Positions 1 through 8,134 of a DNA stretch of 25,447 bases are shown piece by piece; within the stretch, counting starts at the first letter, position 1; every line of letters starts with the position of its first letter. Source of the stretch: SIG78 sp045585955 (GTDB taxonomy: Bacteria > Verrucomicrobiota > Lentisphaeria > Victivallales > Victivallaceae); the NCBI GenBank assembly GCA_045585955.1, contig JAZMZK010000062.1, positions 1-25,447 on the forward strand, written 5' to 3'. The position numbers were made by a program, and so were the translations under genes. The notes beneath the pieces were generated by a model, which worked only from the letters and a program-made list of their open reading frames with translations, did no database searches and had not been told where the DNA came from.

Positions 1-11
1 AAAGCTTGAAT

Positions 12-131
12 GGCATTTATCTATTTTGCAACGCAAATAGATAAATGCCGGGAAAAGGTTTGGAAAAAAGGGGTGGAGTTTGAGGAGGGGAAAAAGGACC
101 TTTCCTTAAAAGGTCTTTTTCCCCTCCTCAA
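12..131 (-). repeat. Compound palindromic repeat R1
   Basis: Non-coding element made of two hairpins joined by a purine-rich linker. Hairpin b (12-49) has arms starting GGCATTTATCTATTT around a short loop. Hairpin a (80-131) has arms starting TTGAGGAGGGG and ending CCCCTCCTCAA. The linker between them reads AAAAGGTTTGG followed by A-rich and G-rich runs. The same b-linker-a plan occurs at 25373 onward, and in the opposite orientation at 1372-1523 and 6236-6353. Taking the a-to-b order as forward, this copy is on the minus strand. One arm of hairpin a has an unpaired base at the same place as in the other copies. Function unknown. Confidence 0.8.
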
Positions 132-186
132 GTACCGACCCTTATTGGGTACAGAGCTTTTTATCAACACAACAAGGAGCTTTATT

Positions 187-1356
187 ATGAGCAAGAGTAT
201 TCTTACTGCCGCCCAGATCGGTTGCGGCAAATTCGCCCATCAGCAGGATCTGGTGAACCTTTCCACTCACGAAAAAGTCAATTTCAAGTGGGTTTGCGAC
301 ATTGATCTTGAGGCGGCAAAATCAGCGGCAAAGGATTTTAATGTACCCCATTATACTGATAACTTTATGGATATAGTCAACGATCCGGAAGTTGATTTTA
401 TCAAGATCGCCACCAGCCACGAAGTGCATCTGCCTATTGTGGAAGCCGCCGCCGCTGCCGGAAAGCATATCTTTTGCGAAAAACCTATGGCGATGCGGGA
501 TGATGAAGCATTCAAGATCATCCGTGCCGTCCGCAAAAACGGGGTCAAGCTCTGCGTTGACCTCAACCGCCGCATGTCACCGGCGATGCAAGCATTAAAG
601 AAAAAGTATCAGGAACATATTGCCGATCCCAAGCACAATCCGTGGCAGTATGTGGAAACCGTCCGGGAACCGCTGCCGGAAGAAACCTATCACCACATGA
701 ATATCCGTATTCAGGATGAAAGCAGCTCTTACTCGCTGGTGCATCTCAATCCCCTTACCGGCGGCGGCGAGATCATCGGAGAATCGGTACACTGGCTGGA
801 TCTGGCGTGCTGGTTCTTTGCCCCGGCAGTGCCTTGCGAGATCACGGCGTTCGGCTCTTCCCGGCTGTCCCACGGCATTTACCTCAAGTTCAACAACGGC
901 GCCAGCATGACTTTGGATTTCTCCTGCACCGGCACTTTTGACTACCCCAAAGAGCAGTTTGAAGTCACCGCCGGAGCCGCATTGTTCCGCTGTTTGCACT
1001 TTGTGGAAAACTGCTACTACGGTATGCCCGATTCCGGCAGTGAAACCTTTGCCCTGCAGAGCGACCCCTACCCCGAGCTGGGCAGCGGGCTTGATGCATA
1101 TATGAATAAATATATGAAGAATGTTTCCGGCAGCACCAACGCCAAAATCGTGGAACAAACCTGCCCGCTGATCGTGGATAAAGGTCATAAAGCCATGCTC
1201 AACGGCTTTATCGACGCCATTCTCAACGATAAGCCCAGCCCCTGCGACGAACTCGCCGGTTTCCGTTCCACCTTTCTGGCACAGAAAGCGATCGAGTCCA
1301 TCCGCCTCAAACAGACCATCCCGCTCCAGATCGAAGATGTAACCCCCTGTTTTTAA
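187..1356 (+). CDS. Gfo/Idh/MocA family NAD(P)-dependent oxidoreductase
   Basis: A 389-residue protein of the Gfo/Idh/MocA family, cytosolic dehydrogenases acting on sugars, inositols or sugar acids with NAD(P). The N-terminal Rossmann fold has the dinucleotide loop GCGKFA (residues 12-17), an acidic end to the second strand (CDID, 37-40) and the family's EKP motif at 98-100, whose Lys is the usual catalytic residue. The C-terminal half contains GGGEIIGESVHWLD, matching the family's helix that normally carries the catalytic His. The start at 187 is chosen because AAGGAG lies just upstream at 174-179. The frame stays open further upstream, but that stretch is repeat R1. The next + strand gene is an enolase-superfamily enzyme, so both may act in one carbohydrate catabolic route. 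The substrate cannot be read from the sequence. Confidence 0.9.
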   Translation: MSKSILTAAQIGCGKFAHQQDLVNLSTHEKVNFKWVCDIDLEAAKSAAKDFNVPHYTDNFMDIVNDPEVDFIKIATSHEVHLPIVEAAAAAGKHIFCEKPMAMRDDEAFKIIRAVRKNGVKLCVDLNRRMSPAMQALKKKYQEHIADPKHNPWQYVETVREPLPEETYHHMNIRIQDESSSYSLVHLNPLTGGGEIIGESVHWLDLACWFFAPAVPCEITAFGSSRLSHGIYLKFNNGASMTLDFSCTGTFDYPKEQFEVTAGAALFRCLHFVENCYYGMPDSGSETFALQSDPYPELGSGLDAYMNKYMKNVSGSTNAKIVEQTCPLIVDKGHKAMLNGFIDAILNDKPSPCDELAGFRSTFLAQKAIESIRLKQTIPLQIEDVTPCF

Positions 1357-1371
1357 TAAAAAGGCAAGGCA

Positions 1372-1523
1372 TTGGGGAAGAGGAAAAAACCTTTTCTGGA
1401 TCGGTTCTTTTCCTCTTCCCCAACTTGTCACGGCGTAGCCCGCAAGGCGAAGACGGAACCCCATCTCCTTTTTCCAAACCTTTTATTGGGATTTATTTTT
1501 TTGCTTTGAAAAAAATAAATCCC
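1372..1523 (+). repeat. Compound palindromic repeat R2
   Basis: Second copy of the two-hairpin element, in a-linker-b order. Hairpin a (1372-1423) has arms TTGGGGAAGAGGAAAA and TTTTCCTCTTCCCCAA, with an unpaired C in the right arm. Hairpin b (1488-1523) has arms starting GGGATTTATTTTTTT around a short loop. The linker is longer than in R3 and holds GACGGAACCCCATC, which reappears in reverse complement at the window's right end in R4. It lies between the Gfo/Idh/MocA gene and the enolase-superfamily gene. There is no T-run after either hairpin, so a plain intrinsic terminator is unlikely. Confidence 0.8.
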
Positions 1524-1575
1524 ACCTTAAAAGGTTATGAACAACGGTAAAAAAACCAGAAAGGTTTTATTGATC

Positions 1576-2856
1576 ATGCAATTAAAATTTATTCCAGTCA
1601 AGATGCGTTTGCCCCTCAAGTTTGGGGCTGAAACTATTGATTCCATTCAAATTTGCCATGTGGAATACCCCGCTTACGGTGCGGTGGGCCGGGGCGAAAC
1701 TCCTCTTTCAGTGGCGTGGGCGTGGCCCTCAACGCTCTCTTTCGGCTTGCGGGAAGAACTTATGTGCAAATTCTGCGAAGTTTTGGCAGAAGCCTATCCG
1801 GCAGAACCCCAACTGCACCCCATGAGCGAAGGGTACACCTTCCTGACCGGCAAACTGGATACTCTGCTGGAAAAGTTCAACTGCGAAAACAATACCCAAA
1901 TGCCCCATCTGGCAGCTTTGATCTGTGCGTCGGCATTCGATATAGCTTTGCACGATGCTTACGGTCTGGCAAAAGGATTGCCTACTTATAAAACTTATAA
2001 TAAAGAATTTATGGATCACGATCTGGCGTGGTTTTATAACGACGGAGCCTTTGCCGGGCTTTACCCGGAAGACTTTTTTGTAAAAAATGTTCCCGCCGAA
2101 CTCCCGGTCTGGCATCTGGTGGGCGGCAAAGACCTGCTTTACGAAAGCGAACGCACCGGCAATGAACCCGACGACGGCTACCCGGTTTCGCTGGAAAAGT
2201 GGATCGAACGCGATGGATTGAAGTGTTTGAAGATCAAACTTACCGGCAGCGATGCAGTATGGGATTACGATCGGGTGACAGCCATTGGCAAGATCGCCCT
2301 CAAGTATGGAGTGGAAGCTCTGTCGCCGGACTTCAACTGTCTGGTGAAAGACCCAGCTTATGTCAATGATATATTGGATAAACTTAAAGCCGAATACCCG
2401 GCGATCTACGATTTGCTTATCTATGTGGAACAGCCCTTCCCTTACGATCTGGAAGCCAATCAGATCGATGTGCACTCATGCAGTCAGCGCAAACCCCTCT
2501 TTATGGACGAAAGCGCCCACGACTGGAAGTTTGTCAAGCTGGGTAATTCACTGGGCTGGAACGGCGTGGCGCTTAAAGTGTGCAAAACCCAGACCGGAGC
2601 ACTGCTTTCGGCATGCTGGGCGAAAAAACACAATATGCAGCTGATGGTTCAGGATCTTACCAACCCCATGCTGGCAACTGTGCCCCATGCTCTGCTTGCC
2701 GCCCACATCGGCACCATCAAAGGTGTGGAGTGCAACGCGCCGCAGTTCTACCCGCAAGCCTCGCTGGCAGACGAAAAGCTCCGCCCCGGCTTGTACGAAC
2801 GGCGCAACGGCATTGTCAGCATAAAGGCTCTGACCGGCAACGGTTTCGGATATTGA
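1576..2856 (+). CDS. Mandelate racemase/muconate lactonizing enzyme-type enolase superfamily protein
   Basis: A 426-residue enolase-superfamily protein. The catalytic set of the muconate lactonizing subgroup can be read off: LKIKL gives the KxK pair (K219, K221); metal ligands are D252 (SPDFN), E285 (YVEQPF) and D311/E312 (MDES); and K334 (ALKV) supplies the opposite-face base. The family abstracts a proton next to a carboxylate, giving racemisation, cycloisomerisation or sugar-acid dehydration. The N-terminal capping part (about 1-130) has the usual GRGE-like segment. The start at 1576 is chosen because family similarity begins there (MQLKFIPVKMRLPL); a GAAAGG site is about 11 bases upstream and the longer reading adds 13 unrelated residues. 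A strong terminator follows. The substrate is unknown; the neighbouring Gfo/Idh/MocA dehydrogenase suggests a sugar-acid pathway. Confidence 0.87.
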   Translation: MQLKFIPVKMRLPLKFGAETIDSIQICHVEYPAYGAVGRGETPLSVAWAWPSTLSFGLREELMCKFCEVLAEAYPAEPQLHPMSEGYTFLTGKLDTLLEKFNCENNTQMPHLAALICASAFDIALHDAYGLAKGLPTYKTYNKEFMDHDLAWFYNDGAFAGLYPEDFFVKNVPAELPVWHLVGGKDLLYESERTGNEPDDGYPVSLEKWIERDGLKCLKIKLTGSDAVWDYDRVTAIGKIALKYGVEALSPDFNCLVKDPAYVNDILDKLKAEYPAIYDLLIYVEQPFPYDLEANQIDVHSCSQRKPLFMDESAHDWKFVKLGNSLGWNGVALKVCKTQTGALLSACWAKKHNMQLMVQDLTNPMLATVPHALLAAHIGTIKGVECNAPQFYPQASLADEKLRPGLYERRNGIVSIKALTGNGFGY

Positions 2857-2917
2857 AATTAAGCAGAAGAACAGGCGGAAACAGCCCAATCAAACTGTTT
2901 ATTCAAGTGCATTGCTC

Positions 2918-2964
2918 CCGTCAAGCTCAAGGTAAAAATTTTTTGAGCTTGACGGATTTTTTTT
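2918..2964 (+). terminator. Strong intrinsic terminator after the enolase-superfamily gene
   Basis: A perfect 13-bp stem (CCGTCAAGCTCAA paired with TTGAGCTTGACGG) closes a short A/T-rich loop. It is followed by an eight-T run at 2957-2964. It lies 62 bases after the stop codon and separates the catabolic pair from nrdGD. Confidence 0.93.
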
Positions 2965-3019
2965 GCCGAAAAAGTTGGCTTTTTTAATTGCAATATCGAC
3001 AAATGGAGATATATTAAAG

Positions 3020-3067
3020 CTCCAAGATATTGTGTTTGCAAGAAAAAACCTTAACTATATATTGTGG
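3020..3067 (+). promoter_or_regulatory. Tandem NrdR-box-like operators upstream of nrdG
   Basis: Two direct copies of the NrdR-box pattern (acaCwAtATaTwGtgt): 3020-3035 with core CAAGATATTGTGT (one mismatch) and 3052-3067 with core CTATATATTGTG (full core match). Their centres are 32 bp apart, about three helical turns, as is usual for NrdR operators. A promoter candidate, TTGCAA (3036-3041), 16-base spacer, TATATT (3058-3063), is interleaved, so bound NrdR would block RNA polymerase. NrdR itself is not encoded in this window. The pattern is from established knowledge; binding here is inferred. Confidence 0.75.
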
Positions 3068-3092
3068 AATATACATAAAGGAGTAAGTATCA

Positions 3093-3785
3093 ATGCGTTT
3101 CGGCTTACGCAAGCTCACATTGCTGGATTTTCCGGGCAAAACTGCTTGCACAGTGTTCAATGCCGGGTGCAATTTTGCCTGTCCTTTTTGCCACAACGGT
3201 TCGCTGGTGCGGGCAACGGATGAGCTGCCTTTCAGTTTTGACGAAATAGTGAGTTTTTTCAAGAAGCGGGTCAATATTCTTGACGGAGTGTGCTTTACCG
3301 GCGGCGAACCGTTGTTGTTTGCCGAAACGCTGGAACTGGCCAAGTGTGCCAAAGAGCTGGGCTTTCAGGTCAAGCTGGATACCAACGGCTCTTTTCCGGA
3401 CAGGCTCAAGGCGGCGGTGACAGATAAACTCGTGGACTATGTGGCAATGGATATAAAAAGCTCTGTTGCAAAGTACGCCAAAGTTTGCGGGAACAGCACG
3501 GTTATTGACAAAGTCTGCGAAAGTGTGGAGTTTCTGAAAAGCAACACTGTGGACTATGAGTTCCGTACTACCGTGACCGGCAATCTGCACGAGGTGGCAG
3601 ATTTTGCCGCCATCGGCAAATGGATAGCTCCGGCAAAGCGGTATTTTTTGCAGGCGTATGAAGATTCCGGCGATGTGCTGGATAGAGAAAATGCCGGAAT
3701 GTTTGCCATTGCGGATGAGATGCTCAAAGCCTGTCTGGCGGCGGTAAAAGAGTATGTACCCGATGCGGCGATCCGGGGCAGATGA
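3093..3785 (+). CDS. nrdG: Anaerobic ribonucleoside-triphosphate reductase activating protein (radical SAM)
   Basis: A 230-residue radical-SAM enzyme that uses a [4Fe-4S] cluster and S-adenosylmethionine to place the glycyl radical on NrdD. The cluster-binding CxxxCxxC motif is CNFACPFC at about residues 26-33, followed by the SAM-contacting FTGGEPLL near 69. Opening residues such as LTLLDFPGKTACTVF are typical of the longer NrdG variety (about 230 residues, against about 155 in E. coli). AAGGAG lies about 10 bases before the ATG. It is the first gene of an nrdG-nrdD pair, with 57 bases between them, under NrdR-box-like sites, so it should be co-regulated with deoxynucleotide demand. Confidence 0.92.
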   Translation: MRFGLRKLTLLDFPGKTACTVFNAGCNFACPFCHNGSLVRATDELPFSFDEIVSFFKKRVNILDGVCFTGGEPLLFAETLELAKCAKELGFQVKLDTNGSFPDRLKAAVTDKLVDYVAMDIKSSVAKYAKVCGNSTVIDKVCESVEFLKSNTVDYEFRTTVTGNLHEVADFAAIGKWIAPAKRYFLQAYEDSGDVLDRENAGMFAIADEMLKACLAAVKEYVPDAAIRGR

Positions 3786-3842
3786 AGCAGAATTTTTTGT
3801 TTTTAAACATAGTAAACAATATAAAAAGGAAAAGGGAAGGTT

Positions 3843-6224
3843 ATGTATCAGGTACAAAAGCGTAACGGCAAGAACATTGATTTTGACTTGGGCAAGATCT
3901 CCAACGCTATCAAGATGGCGTTTGAAGCCCAGGAAAAGCAGTACAACCAGTCGATCATCGACTTTATCGCCTTGAAGGTAACGGCGGATTTTGAGCCGAA
4001 AATCAAGGAAGGTCTGGTGTCGGTGGAAGATATTCAGGACAGTGTGGAATCGGTTCTGGTGCAGGCCGGTTACGCCGATGTTGCCAAAGCCTACATCCTT
4101 TACCGCCGTCAGCGGGAAAAACTGCGTAACACCGAATCCACCATTCTGGACTTCAAGAAAACCGTGGACGATTATGTGAAAGTCAACGACTGGCGGGTCA
4201 AGGAAAACTCCACAGTTACCTACTCGGTGGGCGGTTTGATCCTCTCCAACTCCGGAGCTATCACTGCCAACTACTGGCTGTCGGAAATCTACGACGACGA
4301 GATCGGCAACGCCCACCGCAACGCCGATATCCATTTGCACGACCTTTCCATGCTGACCGGCTACTGTGCGGGCTGGTCGCTCAAGCAGCTCATTCAGGAA
4401 GGTTTGGGCGGCGTGCCCGGCAAGATCACCAGTGCCCCGGCTTCGCACCTTGCCACCTTGTGCAACCAGATGGTCAACTTCCTCGGAATCATGCAGAACG
4501 AATGGGCAGGTGCCCAGGCTTTCAGCAGCTTTGATACCTACCTTGCACCTTTTGTCAAGGTGGACAATCTGGACTACAAGCAGGTCAAAAAGTGCATCGA
4601 ATCCTTTATTTTCGGCGTGAACACTCCCTCCCGCTGGGGTACGCAGGCACCTTTCAGCAACATCACGCTGGACTGGACAGTGCCCGCTGACCTTGCCGAA
4701 CTGAACTGTATCGTGGGCGGCAAAGAGATGGATTTCAAGTACAAAGACTGCAAAAAAGAAATGGATATGGTCAACCGTGCCTTTATCGAAACCATGATCG
4801 AAGGCGATGCCCAGGGCCGCGGTTTCCAGTACCCCATCCCCACTTACAGCATCACCGCTGACTTTGACTGGAGCGAAACGGAAAACAACAAGCTCCTTTT
4901 TGAAATGACCAGCAAGTACGGTACTCCCTACTTCTCCAACTATGTCAACAGCGATATGGAACCCAGCGACATCCGCAGTATGTGCTGCCGCTTGCGTCTG
5001 GACTTGCGTGAACTGCGTAAGAAGTCCGGCGGTTACTTCGGTTCCGGCGAAAGTACCGGTTCTATCGGGGTGGTGACTATCAACATGCCCCGCATAGCCT
5101 ACCTTTCGGAAACTGTTGAAGAGTTCTACGAAAGACTTGACCACATGATGGATATTTCTGCCCGCAGTTTGAAAATCAAACGCAGCGTTATCTCCAAACT
5201 GCTGGACGAAGGTTTGTACCCCTACACCCGCCGTTACCTCGGCAAGTTCAACAACCACTTTTCCACCATCGGTCTGGTGGGGATGAACGAAGTCGGCTTG
5301 AACGCCCGCTGGCTCAAGAAAGATTTGACCCACAAGGAAACTCAGGAGTTTGTCAAGGAAGTATTGAACCACATGCGTGACCGCCTCTCCGACTATCAGG
5401 AACAGTATGGCGACCTTTACAATCTGGAAGCTACCCCAGCGGAATCCACCAGCTACCGCCTTGCCAAGCATGACAAAAACCGCTTTGGCGATATCGTCAC
5501 AGCTTCCGGCGACTGCGGCACGCCTTACTACACCAACAGCTCCCATCTGCCGGTGGGCTACACCGAAGATATTTTTGAAGCGTTGGATATTCAGGACGAA
5601 TTGCAGACTCTTTACACCTCCGGTACCGTCTTCCACGCCTTCCTCGGAGAAAAGCTCCCGGATTGGAAAGCTGCGGCAAATCTGGTGCGGAAGATCGCCG
5701 AAAACTACCGGCTGTCGTACCTCACCATGTCGCCGACTTATTCGATCTGTCAGAATCACGGCTACATTGCCGGCGAAGCTTTCAAATGCCCCGATTGCGG
5801 CGGCAAAACCGAAGTTTACAGCCGTATCACCGGCTACTACCGCCCGGTGCAGAACTGGAACGACGGCAAGAGTCAGGAATATAAAGACCGTGTAGTCTAC
5901 AATGCCAACATGGCACTGAAAAAAGGTTTTGAACTCCAGGCGGAAAAACTCCCCGCCGAAGCAAAACCCCTCGCCAACCCCGCAGCTCCCGCAGAAGAAA
6001 AGCTCATACTTTTCACCACCACCACCTGCCCCAACTGCCGCATGGCAAAGGATTTCCTCGATCAGGCCAGCAAACAGTACAGCGTAGTGGTATCCGATCA
6101 GGATAAGGAAACTGCCAAAAACTACACCATCCGTCAAGCCCCCACACTGGTCGTCGACCGGGGCGATGACTTCGAAAAAATCGTCGGCCTCTCCGAAATC
6201 CGCCGCTATCTGGAAAGTAAATAA
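3843..6224 (+). CDS. nrdD: Anaerobic (class III) ribonucleoside-triphosphate reductase with fused C-terminal redoxin domain
   Basis: A 793-residue glycyl-radical enzyme reducing ribonucleotides to deoxyribonucleotides without oxygen. Residues about 1-95 form an ATP-cone (MYQVQKRNGK onward), the allosteric activity site. The catalytic barrel follows, with SMCCRLRLDL near 380 and GVVTINMPRIAYL near 416 as family landmarks. The C-terminal zinc site uses C636, H639, C649 and C652, and the glycyl radical residue is G664 in RITGYYRPVQNWNDGK. After a Pro/Ala-rich linker (about 700-718), residues about 720-793 form a glutaredoxin/NrdH-like domain with active site CPNC (C729, C732) and a cis-Pro segment (APTLVV). 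The fusion suggests a dithiol reductant rather than formate. A GGAAGG site precedes the start. Confidence 0.93.
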   Translation: MYQVQKRNGKNIDFDLGKISNAIKMAFEAQEKQYNQSIIDFIALKVTADFEPKIKEGLVSVEDIQDSVESVLVQAGYADVAKAYILYRRQREKLRNTESTILDFKKTVDDYVKVNDWRVKENSTVTYSVGGLILSNSGAITANYWLSEIYDDEIGNAHRNADIHLHDLSMLTGYCAGWSLKQLIQEGLGGVPGKITSAPASHLATLCNQMVNFLGIMQNEWAGAQAFSSFDTYLAPFVKVDNLDYKQVKKCIESFIFGVNTPSRWGTQAPFSNITLDWTVPADLAELNCIVGGKEMDFKYKDCKKEMDMVNRAFIETMIEGDAQGRGFQYPIPTYSITADFDWSETENNKLLFEMTSKYGTPYFSNYVNSDMEPSDIRSMCCRLRLDLRELRKKSGGYFGSGESTGSIGVVTINMPRIAYLSETVEEFYERLDHMMDISARSLKIKRSVISKLLDEGLYPYTRRYLGKFNNHFSTIGLVGMNEVGLNARWLKKDLTHKETQEFVKEVLNHMRDRLSDYQEQYGDLYNLEATPAESTSYRLAKHDKNRFGDIVTASGDCGTPYYTNSSHLPVGYTEDIFEALDIQDELQTLYTSGTVFHAFLGEKLPDWKAAANLVRKIAENYRLSYLTMSPTYSICQNHGYIAGEAFKCPDCGGKTEVYSRITGYYRPVQNWNDGKSQEYKDRVVYNANMALKKGFELQAEKLPAEAKPLANPAAPAEEKLILFTTTTCPNCRMAKDFLDQASKQYSVVVSDQDKETAKNYTIRQAPTLVVDRGDDFEKIVGLSEIRRYLESK

Positions 6225-6235
6225 GGCGTTGATGC

Positions 6236-6353
6236 TTGGGAAGGGGAAAAAACCTTTTTGAAAAAAGGTTCTTTTCCCCTTCCCAAACCCATCCCCTTTT
6301 TCCAAAAACTTTCACCGGGATTACTTTTATTACTTCGTAATAAAAGTAATCCC
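6236..6353 (+). repeat. Compound palindromic repeat R3
   Basis: Third copy, in a-linker-b order, starting 11 bases after the nrdD stop codon. Hairpin a (6236-6286) has arms TTGGGAAGGGGAAAA and TTTTCCCCTTCCCAA with an unpaired C in the right arm. Hairpin b (6317-6353) is a perfect 17-bp stem, GGGATTACTTTTATTAC with its complement, around a three-base loop. The linker reads CCCATCCCCTTTTTCCAAA. It may help end nrdGD transcription, but it lacks the T-run of an intrinsic terminator. Confidence 0.8.
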
Positions 6354-6447
6354 AATTTGTTTTATGGTAATCTGATACAAGTTTTTATCTGCGATAATTT
6401 TTATTGTTGCTATGTAAATTAAAACATGCGGTTTTTCAAAATCTATA

Positions 6448-6497
6448 CAAAAAAAAAAAAGCGGGCATTGCAGCTTTCGGGAAGCTTTGCAATACCC
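6448..6497 (-). terminator. Intrinsic terminator for the minus-strand YihY gene
   Basis: Read on the minus strand, GGGTATTGCAAAGCTT pairs with AAGCTGCAATGCCC. One T-G position becomes a mismatch on the plus strand, so the minus-strand RNA is the one that folds well. It ends in GC and a run of 12 Ts (plus-strand A-run 6449-6460). It is the first terminator met by transcripts from the YihY gene, about 250 bases after its stop codon, with a MITE-like element in between. Confidence 0.8.
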
Positions 6498-6566
6498 ACA
6501 TTCAAAGTCAGGCTATACCAATATCCGGCGATTTCAGTGCTTATATGAGTGCTGATTTTAACAGAT

Positions 6567-6741
6567 ATTTGAGGTAATTGCAAAAGTCGATTAAAAAAAG
6601 ATTGAAAAAGCACCATTGATGAGTAGCGAGAGGGGGAGTTTGAGCGTTGCTACTCGCAGAGTAACCACCTCAAATGCTCCCTTTGCTAATTGCAATGGGG
6701 AATTTCAAGGCTTTTTAAGAACTTTTGAAATTGCCTCATTT
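6567..6741. mobile_element. MITE-like element, copy 1 (about 175 bp)
   Basis: The ends are imperfect inverted repeats, TTTGAGGTAATTGCAAAAGT (left) and ACTTTTGAAATTGCCTCA (right), with about 17 of 21 positions pairing. A second element with the same ends lies at 20065-20190. The interior has further small inverted repeats (GAGTAGC with GCTACTC; TTTGAGGT with ACCTCAAA) and no coding frame. It abuts the stop codon of the YihY gene at 6743-6745. I could not identify a clear target-site duplication, so transposition is inferred from the shared ends. Confidence 0.6.
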
Positions 6742-6742
6742 A

Positions 6743-8029
6743 TCAATCTTCAAGCAATTTGGTTACAGAAGTATTGACTGGGTTGTTTTCCATAGATTTT
6801 TTCAGTTCTGCGATCACAGCAGCGGCTTTTACGGAGAGCTTTATATTATTGCAGAAATCCGGCACCGGCGATTCTATATCATCGTAGCGCTCCAGCACCG
6901 TCAATACCGTCATACGGGTTATTGGCAGCGCCGGGACATAACCGGGAGTTTCATACTCGCCGGGAGTTACGGTGGTAATTACATTGTTAGCAGAAAGCCG
7001 GGTCAATATTTCATTGGTCAAAGTGCGTGAAAGCTGCAACCGGCTGGCGATTTCATCCCCCGGGATCGCAGCTCTGCCGGCAGCAAATTCACCGGTGATA
7101 ACAGCAGCTATGCTCAATGCCAGCAGCCGCTTGTCAGCTTCGGTGCGTTCACAATCTTTGCGGCATTTGCTTTCGTAATCGTAATTCTGGTAAAGATAAC
7201 AAAGTGTCACCCCGAAAAGCATGATCAGCCAGTTGAGCTGCATCCAGATCAGAAAGAGCGGCAAAGCCGAAAAACTGCCGTAAATAACATTGTAGCGGGA
7301 AAGTGCCATCTGCACAAAAATATAGCCGCACTGCACCACCTGATAGAGGCTCCCGGCAATTACCCCGCCGAAAAGTGCCGCCGAAAATTTTACTCTGGTG
7401 TTGGGCAGAAAGATGTAAACAAAAGTAAAAAGCAGCCATGCCAGAAAGAAAGGCACACACTGTATACCGAATTCCACGATCGGCCGGCTGTAACTTAACA
7501 GTGTATGTTTTTCGGTAAGTTCCCGTAAAATCCGGGATACGATGACCGTGGCCGAACTTGCCGCCAGCAGCAATACCGGAGCAATCACCAGAAAAGAGAG
7601 ATAATCAGTAAATTTGCGGAAGATCGTCCGGGATTTTTTCACCTGCCACACCCGGTTGAAAGCGCTTTCGATATTGCCGATCATCTTGACTACCGACCAG
7701 CAGAGGATCAAAGCACCGATCCCGGCGACCAGTCCGCCTTTGGTTTCCCGCAAAGTGGTATCGGCAAAATTATATATCCAATTCAATATTTCGCCATGTT
7801 CGCTCAATTTTTCGGTAAGTGCCTGTTTGAGCCACTTATCCAAATCAAAGCCTTTGGCTACGCCGAAAACCAGCGCAAAAACCGGCACAATAGCAAAAAG
7901 TGTATAGTAAGTCAGAGCCGATGCCCGCAACTGTCCCTCGCTGGCTCCGAAAGTTGGCAGTGATTCGCCAAGAATACTCAAACAGCGGCGGCAGTTCCAT
8001 AAAAAATTGTGTTGACTTTTGCTTTTCAT
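6743..8029 (-). CDS. YihY/BrkB family inner-membrane protein (UPF0761) with C-terminal winged-helix-like domain
   Basis: A 428-residue membrane protein of the YihY/virulence factor BrkB family, whose molecular function is unsettled. The family opening is clear (ASALTYYTLFAIVPVFALVFGVAKGF, about 37-62). About six hydrophobic segments follow to about residue 295, including the family-typical YGSFSALPLFLIWMQLNWLIMLFG. The remaining 130 residues are soluble and look like the winged-helix tail seen in some members (IPGDEIASRLQLSRTLTNEIL). I chose the ATG at 8029 because the family sequence begins shortly after it; the upstream in-frame extension of 55 residues does not resemble the family. The ribosome site is weak (GGGG about 11 bases before). 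It is transcribed divergently from the channel cluster. Confidence 0.88.
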   Translation of the reverse strand: MKSKSQHNFLWNCRRCLSILGESLPTFGASEGQLRASALTYYTLFAIVPVFALVFGVAKGFDLDKWLKQALTEKLSEHGEILNWIYNFADTTLRETKGGLVAGIGALILCWSVVKMIGNIESAFNRVWQVKKSRTIFRKFTDYLSFLVIAPVLLLAASSATVIVSRILRELTEKHTLLSYSRPIVEFGIQCVPFFLAWLLFTFVYIFLPNTRVKFSAALFGGVIAGSLYQVVQCGYIFVQMALSRYNVIYGSFSALPLFLIWMQLNWLIMLFGVTLCYLYQNYDYESKCRKDCERTEADKRLLALSIAAVITGEFAAGRAAIPGDEIASRLQLSRTLTNEILTRLSANNVITTVTPGEYETPGYVPALPITRMTVLTVLERYDDIESPVPDFCNNIKLSVKAAAVIAELKKSMENNPVNTSVTKLLED

Positions 8030-8134
8030 AAAAAAAATGACCCCATATAACGATAATAATTCATATTTTTGCCGGAAAATATAATCTTGTTTACAAAAAA
8101 TGTCAAATTTCCGGGCAATATTTATGGCAGGAAA

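Noticed and set aside
10..186. 59-residue N-terminal extension of the Gfo/Idh/MocA protein
   Set aside because: It translates repeat R1. The start at 187 has an AAGGAG site and the normal family N-terminus.
1368..1425. Hairpin a of R2 as a rho-independent terminator
   Set aside because: The stem is long but is not followed by a T-run, and the same hairpin precedes a gene in R1, so it is treated as part of a repeat.
3105..6305. 1066-codon open frame on the minus strand
   Set aside because: It is antisense to nrdG and nrdD, whose motifs are unmistakable; the long frame reflects codon bias on the coding strand.
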